This document shows positions 52,121-59,685 of a DNA stretch of 64,000 nucleotides, in pieces; the stretch's first letter is position 1; the number at the start of each line of letters is the position of its first letter. The notes under the pieces were generated by a model. The model did no database searches. It saw nothing but the letters and a program-made list of their open reading frames with translations, and was not told the origin of the DNA. This stretch comes from Acidobacteriota bacterium (lineage in GTDB: Bacteria; Acidobacteriota; Terriglobia; Acidiferrales; UBA7541): positions 32,759 to 96,758 of the forward strand of contig JAMCWK010000026.1 in NCBI GenBank assembly GCA_023481105.1, in the 5' to 3' direction. The translations under genes were made by a program, and so were the position numbers.

Positions 52121-52624
52121 TTACTTCTTCCTCGAAAACTTGAACAACTCCATCTTTTGTTCGTTGTTTTGCGCGCGCCACATCCACTGTTGCGTGATGT
52201 GGTCCGTATCCACAATGGTGAGCACCAGGTCGCGCATGTGGCCTTCTTGCGTGCTGGTGAGGTTGGTCGCGTCCAAAAACTTAAAAGCGAAAACATTTGG
52301 TTTCGCGGGGTCTGGCGCCGCCACCATCCGCGGCTGATTTCCCGCGCCGCAGTAATGCGTCACCATCAGCCGGTCGCCATCCAGGTGATAGATCGTCACC
52401 ATCGGGTCTTCCGTGCCGTTCTGCATCGTTTCTTGCAGCACCGAGCCGTTCGACAGCACGCGGTAGGACACTTTGGAGGTCGCGCCGCCCGCTGCACCTT
52501 CCCAATCTCCTGCCAAAGTTTTCAGCTTGTCAAAGCTGGCCTGCGCTTTGCTTTGAGCCTTTGCGGGAGCAGCAGCTAGCCCCAGCACTACAAGCACCAA
52601 CAAAAGACTCCGGATTACATTCAT
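52121..52624 (-). CDS. Secreted DUF1579/lipocalin-like protein
   Basis: This 167-aa protein has a clear signal peptide (residues 1-23, ending AKAQ). The mature part (LKTLAGDWEGAAGG, SYRVLSNGSVLQETM, VTIYHLDGDRLMVTHYCGAGNQPRM) matches the small beta-barrel pattern of DUF1579 or lipocalin-like proteins common in Acidobacteriota. Ligand and role are unknown. AAGGAGG lies upstream of the start. It is convergent with the thiS-like gene. Confidence 0.72.
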   Translation of the reverse strand: MNVIRSLLLVLVVLGLAAAPAKAQSKAQASFDKLKTLAGDWEGAAGGATSKVSYRVLSNGSVLQETMQNGTEDPMVTIYHLDGDRLMVTHYCGAGNQPRMVAAPDPAKPNVFAFKFLDATNLTSTQEGHMRDLVLTIVDTDHITQQWMWRAQNNEQKMELFKFSRKK

Positions 52625-52728
52625 GCGCGCATCCTCCTTGTATGTGTCGGTGCGACAATTCTACACCCATGCTCGCTGTAGTTCCACGCTGCAACTTAGC
52701 CGCAGCCGTGATGGCCCATCCGGCAATT

Positions 52729-53187
52729 CTAAGTCTTCATCGCTGATTGCCGCCTCGCCGCGCAGATCAGCAACCACACCGACGCCGCGATCAGCAGCGG
52801 CGAAGAATACACCCCCGGCAGCAGCCGCCCGAAATACAGCGAACCCACCGAATGGCCCAGCCCATTAAGCAGCATGAGAATTCCGTAGGGATAAGACAGG
52901 TACACCATGGCCCGCGCGCCGCGAAACACAAACACGGACAGCAGGAACAGCAAAGTGACCGCAACGATCAGTCCGGAAATCCACACTTCAAATGTGAGTG
53001 TCGGGAAAGGAAGCCAGCCCACCCTCCAGCGCAAGGAAGCTACCAGTGGATTGTAGAAGGCAAGAAAATTGGTCAGCGCCTCGTCGGCCACGTGCACCGC
53101 CAACGCCAGCGTCAACGCCACCCAGGCCCAGCCGTGCTTCCGGACAACGGGATCCGTAGGAAGGGAAAATGGGGCGGTTGAATGCAA
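52729..53187 (-). CDS. Four-helix membrane protein, HXXEE-like
   Basis: This 152-aa integral membrane protein has about four helices. Polar residues inside the helices (ALAVHVADEALTNFLAFYNP and MLLNGLGHSVGSLYFGRLLPG) recall HXXEE-domain proteins of unknown function, with the first motif reading HVADE. GGGAGGT lies upstream of the ATG. No neighbour suggests a role. Confidence 0.6.
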   Translation of the reverse strand: MHSTAPFSLPTDPVVRKHGWAWVALTLALAVHVADEALTNFLAFYNPLVASLRWRVGWLPFPTLTFEVWISGLIVAVTLLFLLSVFVFRGARAMVYLSYPYGILMLLNGLGHSVGSLYFGRLLPGVYSSPLLIAASVWLLICAARRQSAMKT

Positions 53188-53241
53188 GTGGCTACCTCCC
53201 GTTAAGAACCTAATATGTGCCAGCAGTCCGCGGGAGTGAGT

Positions 53242-53910
53242 TCACACCTTCACCCCGGGTTTCCGAGCGCGATAGAGGCAAAGCGTTCCCAAAACCGTGG
53301 CAAACTGATCCGTCTGCTGCACGTCCTCGAACCCCGCTTCGCGCATCAGTTCGGGCAAGAGCCCTTTGGCGCTATCGGCGGTGGTCTCGAACCCGTCCAG
53401 AATCTGCACTAGGCAAAACGCCGCGCGCATCCATGCGTTTTGCGGCTTTCCCCAATCCGCGATGTGCAACTCGCCGCCGGGTTGCAGCACGCGCAGCACA
53501 TCCAAAAGGGTGCGCACCCTGTTTGCCCGAGTCAGATGGTGAAGCATAAGGCTGCTCAGTACGCGATCGAATGATTCGCTTGCATACGGCAGGTCAAAGG
53601 ACATCCCGCAGTCCAATCGGATGTCGAGCCCGGTTTGGGCGATTTTCGCTGCTGCGATTCTCAGGATATTAGGATCGCCATCGAGTCCGGTGACAGCACT
53701 CGCCGGATAATTTCGTTTCACCAGCAATGTGAGAGTCGCCGTCCCACAGCCCAAATCGAGCACGTGCTGGCCCGCCTGAATGCCAGCTTGTTCAATCAGT
53801 CGCTTCTTAAAAGTGTCTTCTCGAAGCGCCCAGCGAATCAAGGGATCATAAAAAGCAGTGAGTCTGTTGTACTTGAGCGCAGGAATGTACTCATTGGCTG
53901 AGTTTCTCAT
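53242..53910 (-). CDS. Class I SAM-dependent methyltransferase
   Basis: This 222-aa Rossmann-fold methyltransferase has motif I VLDLGCGTATLTLLVKR, an acidic GLDGD at the end of beta-2, FDRVLSSLMLHHL (motif IV region) and VLQPGGELHIADWG (motif VI). The N-terminal AFYDPLIRWALREDTFKKRLIEQ resembles UbiE/Coq5-like enzymes, but the substrate is unknown. It stands between a membrane protein and ribA. Confidence 0.88.
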   Translation of the reverse strand: MRNSANEYIPALKYNRLTAFYDPLIRWALREDTFKKRLIEQAGIQAGQHVLDLGCGTATLTLLVKRNYPASAVTGLDGDPNILRIAAAKIAQTGLDIRLDCGMSFDLPYASESFDRVLSSLMLHHLTRANRVRTLLDVLRVLQPGGELHIADWGKPQNAWMRAAFCLVQILDGFETTADSAKGLLPELMREAGFEDVQQTDQFATVLGTLCLYRARKPGVKV

Positions 53911-53946
53911 GGTGTCGCCCGGCTAAGGCAGCGAACTGGCTGGAAG

Positions 53947-54552
53947 CTACACGCCGTTGAGGATGTGGCCCATCTTGTTTTTCTTGGTGCGCATGTAGGC
54001 GCGAGCGCGCTTGGCATAGCGCGGTTCGCACGGCAACCGTTCGACCACCTTTACGCCGCCGGCTTCCAGTTGCTCCACTTTATCGGGGTTGTTGGAAAGC
54101 AACCGCACGCGCCGCACGCCGAGCTTTTTCAACGCCTCTGCGCAGAAGCCATATTTGCGCGAATCCGCGGCGAACCCCAGCTCGCGGTTGGCTTCGACGG
54201 TATCCTTCCCGCAGTCCTGCAATTCGTAGGCTTTCAGTTTGTTCATCAACCCGATGCCGCGCCCTTCCTGCGGCAGGTACAGCAGCACACCCGCGCGTGC
54301 CCGGCCTATTCGGCGGAGGGACATTTCCAGTTGCGCGCGGCAGTCGCAGCGCTGCGATGTCAGCACGTCGCCGGTCAGGCATTGCGAGTGGATGCGCACC
54401 ACCGGCACGGTACCGTTCAGCCGGCCGCGCACCAGCACCACGGCCTCTTCATTCGGGGAATTCCCCCGCATACCGAGGATGGTAAAGTTTCCGAAGCGCG
54501 TGGGCAATTGCGCCCGGGCGATGATGTGCACTGCCGTCTTTCGTCGCGTCAT
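53947..54552 (-). CDS. ribA: GTP cyclohydrolase II
   Basis: This 201-aa stand-alone RibA opens the riboflavin pathway by converting GTP to a diaminopyrimidine. The zinc site is C-L-T-G-D..C-D-C (HSQCLTGDVLTSQRCDCRAQLE), and LPQEGRGIGLMNKLKAYELQD is the catalytic block. The usual bifunctional RibBA form is not seen here. The ATG at 54552 was taken over an upstream in-frame TTG. An extended -10 promoter sits only 13 bp upstream, so the transcript is nearly leaderless. Confidence 0.94.
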   Translation of the reverse strand: MTRRKTAVHIIARAQLPTRFGNFTILGMRGNSPNEEAVVLVRGRLNGTVPVVRIHSQCLTGDVLTSQRCDCRAQLEMSLRRIGRARAGVLLYLPQEGRGIGLMNKLKAYELQDCGKDTVEANRELGFAADSRKYGFCAEALKKLGVRRVRLLSNNPDKVEQLEAGGVKVVERLPCEPRYAKRARAYMRTKKNKMGHILNGV

Positions 54553-54564
54553 AGCAAACAAGCC

Positions 54565-54573
54565 ATTATAACA
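54565..54573 (-). promoter_or_regulatory. Extended -10 promoter for ribA
   Basis: On the minus strand TGTTATAAT is a perfect extended -10 (TGnTATAAT). No -35 match lies 17 bp further up. The expected start of transcription is about 6 nt before the ribA ATG. Confidence 0.5.
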
Positions 54574-54657
54574 GCTTGTGCGACACCGCGCCCTCCGCCG
54601 GCTTTACTTTGCGCGGCGCTTTGGCTAACGTAGAAACGCGCAGTCCGCTGCCGCGTT

Positions 54658-55998
54658 ATGCAGACGCTGACCTCCGGAAAAGACCTGCTCTTTCTGCTGG
54701 TGTTGAAGGTGGGCCTGGCCGCCTCCATGGCCGCGCTATTAGCGCGCTCCGCCACCTTCCGCAAAGTCCTCTACACGGAAATGCGCAACTCCGAAGAGAA
54801 GATGCAGTTGCTGCTCTTCATGGCCCCCACGCTGGTCGTCGGCGTCTTTCTGCGCCTGGTGGGTTATCGTTTCGCCGATCTCACGCTCGAGGGTGCATTC
54901 CTGCTCGGCATTCTGGGCGGCAGCGTGGCCGGTTCGATTGGCGGCGCCATTGTCAGCCTCCCGGCATTCTTCTTTCATGAATGGCTGGCGACTCCCATGG
55001 CTGTGCTTGCCGGCGCGCTGGGCGGACTGATCCGCGCCATCCTGCCCAACCACGAAGCAATCTGGAATTTCGGCCCGTTTCTTTTCCTGGGAATTCCTCG
55101 TTGGATGTTTCGCGTGGCGCGCAATGTCCGCGTGGCATGGGAAATGGTGCCGCTGGCCGCGGTGATTGCGCTCGAGCTCGGTCGCATCGCGCTGTCCCAC
55201 GCGTCCTTCGGCCGCCCGGCAAAGCCCAATTGGCTTTTTGTGTTAGACACGCCGTCCTGGTGGACCCTCGCTCTGGTGGTCCTCACCACCGTCATGGCCG
55301 TGGCGGTACCCATCAAAATCTGGAACAACACCCGCATCGAAGCCAAACTCAAGCAGCACGAAGACCTGCTGCTCAACGCGCGCATGACTGCGCTGGCCAG
55401 CCAGATCAATCCGCACTTCTTGTTTAACACGCTGAATACCGTTTCCTCGCTGATTCGCTACAACCCCGATCTCGCGCGCGGCGTTCTGCTCAAGCTCTCC
55501 AGCATTCTTCGCCGACTGCTGCGCAAGCAGGAAAATTTCGTGCCATTGCGCGAAGAGCTCGGTTTCATTGACGACTATTTGGATATCGAAGTCGCGCGCT
55601 TCGGCCCCGACAAGCTGCAAATCTCCAAGGAGCTCGACGAGGACACGCTGGAGGCCTATGTGCCTTGCATGTTGCTCCAGCCCATCGTGGAAAATTCCAT
55701 CAAGCACGGCCTCGCCCCCAAAGTGGGCGGCGGAGAAATCTGCATCCGCACCGCGCGCCGCGACGGCCGCTTGCTCATCGAAGTCGAGGACAACGGCCTC
55801 GGTATGCCTCCCGAGCGCATCAGCGCATTGGAAGGCGACGGCGTCGCCAAAGGCATCGGCATCAGCAACGTCCACGAGCGCCTCCGCGTGCTCTACGGCG
55901 ACGACTTCCGCTTCGACATTCACAGCGTCGAAGGCAAAGGCACCTTCGTGCGCATTGACGTCCCCGACTTGGTCCCTGTGCTTGAATCCTCAAGTTAA
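54658..55998 (+). CDS. LytS/YehU-type sensor histidine kinase
   Basis: This 446-aa membrane histidine kinase has an N-terminal part (about 1-220) with six or so hydrophobic helices resembling the 5TM-LYT sensor. It is followed by the His-kinase domain with phospho-acceptor H253 in SQINPHFLFNTLNTVSSLI, and an HATPase_c domain (ENSIKHGLAPK, VEDNGLGMPPE, GIGISNVHERL). LytS-type kinases normally pair with a LytTR regulator, but none is adjacent. Its stop overlaps a possible start of the next gene (TAATG). Confidence 0.9.
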   Translation: MQTLTSGKDLLFLLVLKVGLAASMAALLARSATFRKVLYTEMRNSEEKMQLLLFMAPTLVVGVFLRLVGYRFADLTLEGAFLLGILGGSVAGSIGGAIVSLPAFFFHEWLATPMAVLAGALGGLIRAILPNHEAIWNFGPFLFLGIPRWMFRVARNVRVAWEMVPLAAVIALELGRIALSHASFGRPAKPNWLFVLDTPSWWTLALVVLTTVMAVAVPIKIWNNTRIEAKLKQHEDLLLNARMTALASQINPHFLFNTLNTVSSLIRYNPDLARGVLLKLSSILRRLLRKQENFVPLREELGFIDDYLDIEVARFGPDKLQISKELDEDTLEAYVPCMLLQPIVENSIKHGLAPKVGGGEICIRTARRDGRLLIEVEDNGLGMPPERISALEGDGVAKGIGISNVHERLRVLYGDDFRFDIHSVEGKGTFVRIDVPDLVPVLESSS

Positions 55999-56009
55999 TG
56001 GAGGCCATG

Positions 56010-56501
56010 ATGTCCGTCAAATTTGCTTCACGCACCCCCTGGCGCCTAAAACTCGAAAGACCCAACGTCGACCTCCCGAAAATCGTCCGCGTGCCTTCCA
56101 AATGGCAAAAGCGTTTCGGCACCGGCACGATGGTCATCGCCCACCCTCTCGACGTGGATGCCCTCTTCCGCACGATCCGCCCGGGCAAACTCGCCGCGCA
56201 GACGCAGCTTCGCGAGCGCCTCGCGCGCAAATATCACGCGGACCACACCTGCCCGCTTACCACGGGCATTTTCGTGTGCATTGTTGCCGAGGTCGCCGAA
56301 GAAGACCGCCGCGCCGGCAAAAGCCGCATTACGCCCTACTGGCGCGTCGTGCGCGAAGACGGCAGCCTCAACGAAAAGTTTCCCGGCGGACCGCCGGCCC
56401 AGGCCCGTCGCCTCCGCGCCGAAGGTTTTTCCGTCGCGGCAGGGAAGGGAAAGCAGCCGCCCCGCGTAAAGGATTTCGCCAAGTCTCTCGCCCATCTCTG
56501 A
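56010..56501 (+). CDS. DNA alkyltransferase-like (MGMT-family) protein without the active cysteine
   Basis: This 163-aa protein has the pattern of the MGMT DNA-binding domain (LFRTIRPGKLAAQTQLRERLARKYHADHTCPLTTGIFVCIV). The site that is PCHRV in O6-alkylguanine transferases reads PYWRV (ITPYWRVVREDG). It therefore cannot accept the alkyl group on that cysteine, as in alkyltransferase-like proteins that flag lesions for repair. The ATG at 56010 was chosen because GGAGG at 56000-56004 gives a 5-nt spacing. It may be cotranscribed with the kinase upstream. Confidence 0.72.
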   Translation: MSVKFASRTPWRLKLERPNVDLPKIVRVPSKWQKRFGTGTMVIAHPLDVDALFRTIRPGKLAAQTQLRERLARKYHADHTCPLTTGIFVCIVAEVAEEDRRAGKSRITPYWRVVREDGSLNEKFPGGPPAQARRLRAEGFSVAAGKGKQPPRVKDFAKSLAHL

Positions 56502-56521
56502 ATCGGAGGTTGTCCACCCTC

Positions 56522-56977
56522 ATGCGCGATGTTTTTCACACTTCTCCACAAGAATCCGCCGTGGGCGCGGGAGTCGTCGTCATTCATTGCAGCGACCCGC
56601 GCTACCAGCCGCACTTCCAGGATTTTCTTGCCAACAGCCTGGCGCTCGATTCCTACGCGCTGATCGCCGTACCGGGCGGCGTTCATTTTCTGATCGAGGG
56701 CGATTCCGCGCCGCGCTTTTCGTGGGTCGGCTGGAGCTGGGTGCAGTTCTTGCGCGATGTGGCCAGTGCGGAGCGCGTGATTCTTATCGGACACGACGAT
56801 TGTCGCTGGTATCTCCAGCGGCGCTTCGCTCTCGACCCCGCGCATCTCGCCGTGCGAATCGAGGAAGATTTGCGGCGCGTCCGCACGGACCTCAACCAGC
56901 GCTTCCCGCAAATGCACGTCGAACTGTATTTCGCCCGCCTCGCAGCCGACCGCGCCGTCATCCAGCTGCTATCGTGA
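56522..56977 (+). CDS. Small beta-carbonic-anhydrase-like protein
   Basis: This 151-aa protein has CSDPR (in VVIHCSDPRYQPHF) and, about 65 residues later, GHDDC. Together these match the Cys-x-Asp-x-Arg and His-x-x-Cys zinc ligands of beta-carbonic anhydrases. It is shorter than typical enzymes (about 200 aa) and lacks the usual C-terminal part. Hydration of CO2 is possible but not shown. A GGAGG site 10 nt upstream supports the ATG at 56522. Confidence 0.62.
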   Translation: MRDVFHTSPQESAVGAGVVVIHCSDPRYQPHFQDFLANSLALDSYALIAVPGGVHFLIEGDSAPRFSWVGWSWVQFLRDVASAERVILIGHDDCRWYLQRRFALDPAHLAVRIEEDLRRVRTDLNQRFPQMHVELYFARLAADRAVIQLLS

Positions 56978-57059
56978 CCGGCTTCAGTCATCCCTTCCAC
57001 TTTCCTCTCTTCCTTCTTCGTCGTTCGTCCTTCGTCATGGGTTGCGTCGGAAATTCTGC

Positions 57060-57088
57060 TTGACAACGTCCCGATACTACTGTATTTT
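57060..57088 (+). promoter_or_regulatory. Strong sigma70 promoter of the GbsR/MarR-type gene
   Basis: A perfect TTGACA (57060-57065) is followed after 17 bp by TATTTT (57083-57088). The -10 overlaps an operator-like palindrome. Confidence 0.75.
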
Positions 57089-57103
57089 CTGTAATGACAG
57101 AAA
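57086..57103 (+). promoter_or_regulatory. Operator-like palindrome, probable autoregulation site
   Basis: TTTCTGTAATGACAGAAA is a perfect 7-bp inverted repeat with a 4-nt centre. It covers the end of the -10 and the likely transcription start, the right place for repression by the downstream winged-helix regulator. Confidence 0.75.
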
Positions 57104-57117
57104 TAGGAGAAATCATC

Positions 57118-57651
57118 ATGCGCCTCACCCCCGTCCAGCAGAAGTTCATCCTCCACTGGGGCGAAATGGGCACCCGCTGGGGCATCAACCGCACCGTCGC
57201 CCAGATCCACGCCCTGCTCTACCTCTGCGCCGACCCGCTGCCCGCTGAGGAAATCGCCGCCACGCTCGGCGTGGCCCGTTCCAACGTCTCCACCAGCCTG
57301 CGCGAGCTGCAGGCCTGGGGCATCGTGCGCGTCGTGCACGCGCTGGGCGACCGCCGCGACCACTTCGAATCCATGCGCGACGTTTGGGAAATGTTCCGCA
57401 TCATCCTCGAGGAGCGCAAGCGCCGCGAAATTGACCCCACGCTCACGCTGCTGCGCGGATTGGTCGCCGAAGCCTCCAAAGGCGCGCACGCCGACACGCA
57501 CACCCACGAACGCCTCGCTGCCATGCTCGAATTTCTCGACACCACGGCCGCCTTCTACGATGAGCTGCGCCGCATGCCTTCCGGCGCATTGCGCGGCGTG
57601 GCCAAGATGCGCGGCAAAATCGGCAAACTGATTTCCTTCAAAGGTGCTTGA
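57118..57651 (+). CDS. GbsR/MarR-family transcriptional regulator
   Basis: This 177-aa winged-helix protein has the pattern WGINRTVAQIHALLYLCADPLPAEEIAATLGVARSNVSTSLRELQAWGIVRVVHALGDRRDHFES, typical of GbsR-type regulators, followed by a helical dimer region. The ATG at 57118 was chosen because AGGAGA (57105-57110) sits 7 nt upstream; the in-frame ATG at 57094 lies inside the operator. It is predicted to bind the palindrome at 57086-57103 and control itself and the DCC-family gene 36 bp downstream. Confidence 0.88.
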   Translation: MRLTPVQQKFILHWGEMGTRWGINRTVAQIHALLYLCADPLPAEEIAATLGVARSNVSTSLRELQAWGIVRVVHALGDRRDHFESMRDVWEMFRIILEERKRREIDPTLTLLRGLVAEASKGAHADTHTHERLAAMLEFLDTTAAFYDELRRMPSGALRGVAKMRGKIGKLISFKGA

Positions 57652-57687
57652 GCCGCATCGCCTCAAGCAGGGAAGCGGAGAAATACC

Positions 57688-58092
57688 ATGAACGCTCTCT
57701 TCTCGGACGGCCCAACAAAGCACAACACGCGCCGCGGCTGGGTTTTCTACGACGCCGACTGCTCCTTTTGCACCTCGCTGGCCCGCTGGCTCGAACCGGT
57801 GCTGCTGCGTCGCGGCTTCCACTGCGCCGCATTGCAGGAGCCGTGGGTGGGCATCGTACTCGGCCTGCCTCGCGAGGAACTGCTCAGTGAATTCCGCGTG
57901 CGCACTGCCGCCGGAAAAATCCTCGGCGGCGCCGACGCGCTCCTGCACCTCGCGCGCCACATCTGGTGGGCCTGGCCGCTCTACGCCCTGGCGCAACTTC
58001 CTTCGCCCCGCGATCTCTTCCGCGCCGCCTACCGCTGGCTCGCGATTCGGCGGCATTGCAGTGCGTCCATGCACTCCGCAAGAGTTCAGTGA
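57688..58092 (+). CDS. DCC-family (DUF393) thiol-disulfide oxidoreductase-like protein
   Basis: This 134-aa protein has the DCC signature YDADCSFCTSLARWL near residue 22, giving a CxxC pair, and the later GKILGGADALLHLARHIWWAWPL helix typical of DUF393. Redox activity is assumed for the family but poorly tested. It follows the GbsR-type gene in a likely two-gene operon. GCGGAG lies upstream of the ATG. Confidence 0.82.
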   Translation: MNALFSDGPTKHNTRRGWVFYDADCSFCTSLARWLEPVLLRRGFHCAALQEPWVGIVLGLPREELLSEFRVRTAAGKILGGADALLHLARHIWWAWPLYALAQLPSPRDLFRAAYRWLAIRRHCSASMHSARVQ

Positions 58093-58141
58093 TTATTATT
58101 CTGAGTTCAATTGGATGCGATGAGGGGAGCGTGCTGGTGGA

Positions 58142-59140
58142 TTACATTCCCGCAATACTTTCAAGCTTTTCCAAATCCCCCGCGCTGCCAATGGCGATCA
58201 GGTGATCGCCGGCGGAGAGCACCTCATCCGGCGCGGGGCTGAACGTCATCGTGCCGTCTGACTTTTTCAAAGCCACCACCATCACGCCCGTGCGTTTACG
58301 GATTTCCGCGCCTTCCAACGTTTTGCCGGCCAGCGCGGAGTTGTCCGGGATGCGGATCTCTTCAATCTGAATATCCATGCGTTGGCTGCCGAACGCGCTG
58401 TCGATAAAATCCAGCACGTGCGGCCGCAGCACGAGTTGCACAATGCGGTGCCCGATGAATTGGTAGGGCGACAGTACCTGCGTTGCGCCGGCCCGCTTCA
58501 GTTTTGGAATGGCCTCTTCCTCACTGGCGCGCGCGATGATAGGCATGCCCGGGTTCATGCCGCTGGCGGTGAGCACGATGTACAGGTTGTCCGCATCCGA
58601 AGTCACCGCGGCCACCAGGCCCTTCGCATGTTCGATGCGTGCTGCTCTCAATGATTCCTCGGTGGCGCCGCTCCCGATGAGCACGGGGATGCCTTCCTTC
58701 ACTGCCCATTCGGCGCGCTGTGCATCCACTTCGATGATCAGGCAGGGAATCTTGTGCGCGCGGAATTCCCGCGACACGGTGCGACCCACTCGGCCCGCGC
58801 CGCAGATGATGTAGTGCCCCTTCAATTTCTCGATTTCTTTTTCCAAGCGCCGCCTTCCCATGTACGAGCCGAGCTCGAATTCTAGCAGAGCCTGGGTTGC
58901 AATCGCCAATAAGAACCCGCCCGCCGTTACCGACGACAAAATCAAAAAAATATTGAATATTCGCCCTTCGTAAGTGAGCGGACGAATCTCCCCGTAGCCC
59001 ACCGTGGTCATCGTGATCACCGTCATGTACAGACCATCGAACCAGTTCCAGCCTTCGATGATGTGAAAGCCGACTGCGCCGATGGCGCACACGGCCATTA
59101 TGAGCAGGAGAGTCAGAAGCAATCGTAGTTTGAATCTCAT
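58142..59140 (-). CDS. Two-helix potassium channel with TrkA-N and TrkA-C domains
   Basis: This 332-aa channel has two membrane helices flanking the selectivity filter TMTTVGYGE (about 43-51), a TrkA-N/RCK nucleotide-binding domain starting HYIICGAGRVGRTV (about 109), and a TrkA-C domain at the end (IRIPDNSALAGKTLEGAEIRKRTGVMVVAL). The layout matches MthK/Kch-type K+ channels gated by cytosolic ligands. It is divergent from the hypothetical gene at 59272. Confidence 0.94.
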   Translation of the reverse strand: MRFKLRLLLTLLLIMAVCAIGAVGFHIIEGWNWFDGLYMTVITMTTVGYGEIRPLTYEGRIFNIFLILSSVTAGGFLLAIATQALLEFELGSYMGRRRLEKEIEKLKGHYIICGAGRVGRTVSREFRAHKIPCLIIEVDAQRAEWAVKEGIPVLIGSGATEESLRAARIEHAKGLVAAVTSDADNLYIVLTASGMNPGMPIIARASEEEAIPKLKRAGATQVLSPYQFIGHRIVQLVLRPHVLDFIDSAFGSQRMDIQIEEIRIPDNSALAGKTLEGAEIRKRTGVMVVALKKSDGTMTFSPAPDEVLSAGDHLIAIGSAGDLEKLESIAGM

Positions 59141-59154
59141 CTTCGACGGAGGGA

Positions 59155-59183
59155 ATCGTCCAACGGCAGGGAAACATTGTCAA
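59155..59183 (-). promoter_or_regulatory. Possible promoter for the K+ channel gene
   Basis: On the minus strand a perfect TTGACA (59183-59178) is followed after 17 bp by GACGAT (59160-59155), a weak -10. The channel start lies 14 bp downstream. Confidence 0.35.
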
Positions 59184-59220
59184 GCCGGGATAATGGCATG
59201 GGAGCTTTGTGCGGGCGAAC

Positions 59221-59249
59221 TTGACTTGCGTTATTGGGAGAGGTGTAAT
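59221..59249 (+). promoter_or_regulatory. Predicted promoter for the 130-aa hypothetical gene
   Basis: TTGACT (59221-59226) and TGTAAT (59244-59249) are separated by 17 bp, 22 bp upstream of the ATG at 59272. Confidence 0.6.
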
Positions 59250-59271
59250 CGCGTGCTTGCGGGATGTACCC

Positions 59272-59664
59272 ATGTCCTACGAAATCAGCTTTACAAAACG
59301 ATTGCAGGTCCCGGACTCCGATATTTATATCAATGACTGCTGTTGGGGAGGCGATCTGGTTCGCAATCTACTGCTTCCCCTAGTTCCCCAAGTTGCCCCG
59401 GATGCGGATCACATTCAATCCGTGCAGGAGGACTGGGGATGGTTCATCTGGTTCCGCCGTGGCGAAACTCATTTTGAAATCAATATTTGGTGTGATGATC
59501 CGACGCGAGGCGAATTTCGAATTCACTTGATTGCCAAGCGAAGAGCCGGCCTGTTCCGCAAGCAGATATCGGAAACATCCAAACTGGACAATCTTCGAGA
59601 ACTTGTCTGTGCTGAGATTACGAAATGGGCTAGCACTTGCCGCTGCGAAGAAATCAAGGAATGA
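59272..59664 (+). CDS. Hypothetical protein, soluble, 130 aa
   Basis: This soluble protein is rich in Trp, Cys and charged residues (NDCCWGGDLV, EDWGWFIWFRRGETHFEINIWCDDP). It has no signal peptide, membrane helix or recognised domain. The ATG at 59272 was chosen because the promoter at 59221-59249 would place transcription start after the longer frame's start at 59209. Lower GC than its neighbours, by eye, could mean a transferred gene. Function unknown. Confidence 0.62.
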   Translation: MSYEISFTKRLQVPDSDIYINDCCWGGDLVRNLLLPLVPQVAPDADHIQSVQEDWGWFIWFRRGETHFEINIWCDDPTRGEFRIHLIAKRRAGLFRKQISETSKLDNLRELVCAEITKWASTCRCEEIKE

Positions 59665-59685
59665 AGCCGTAGTCTGCGACTTGTC

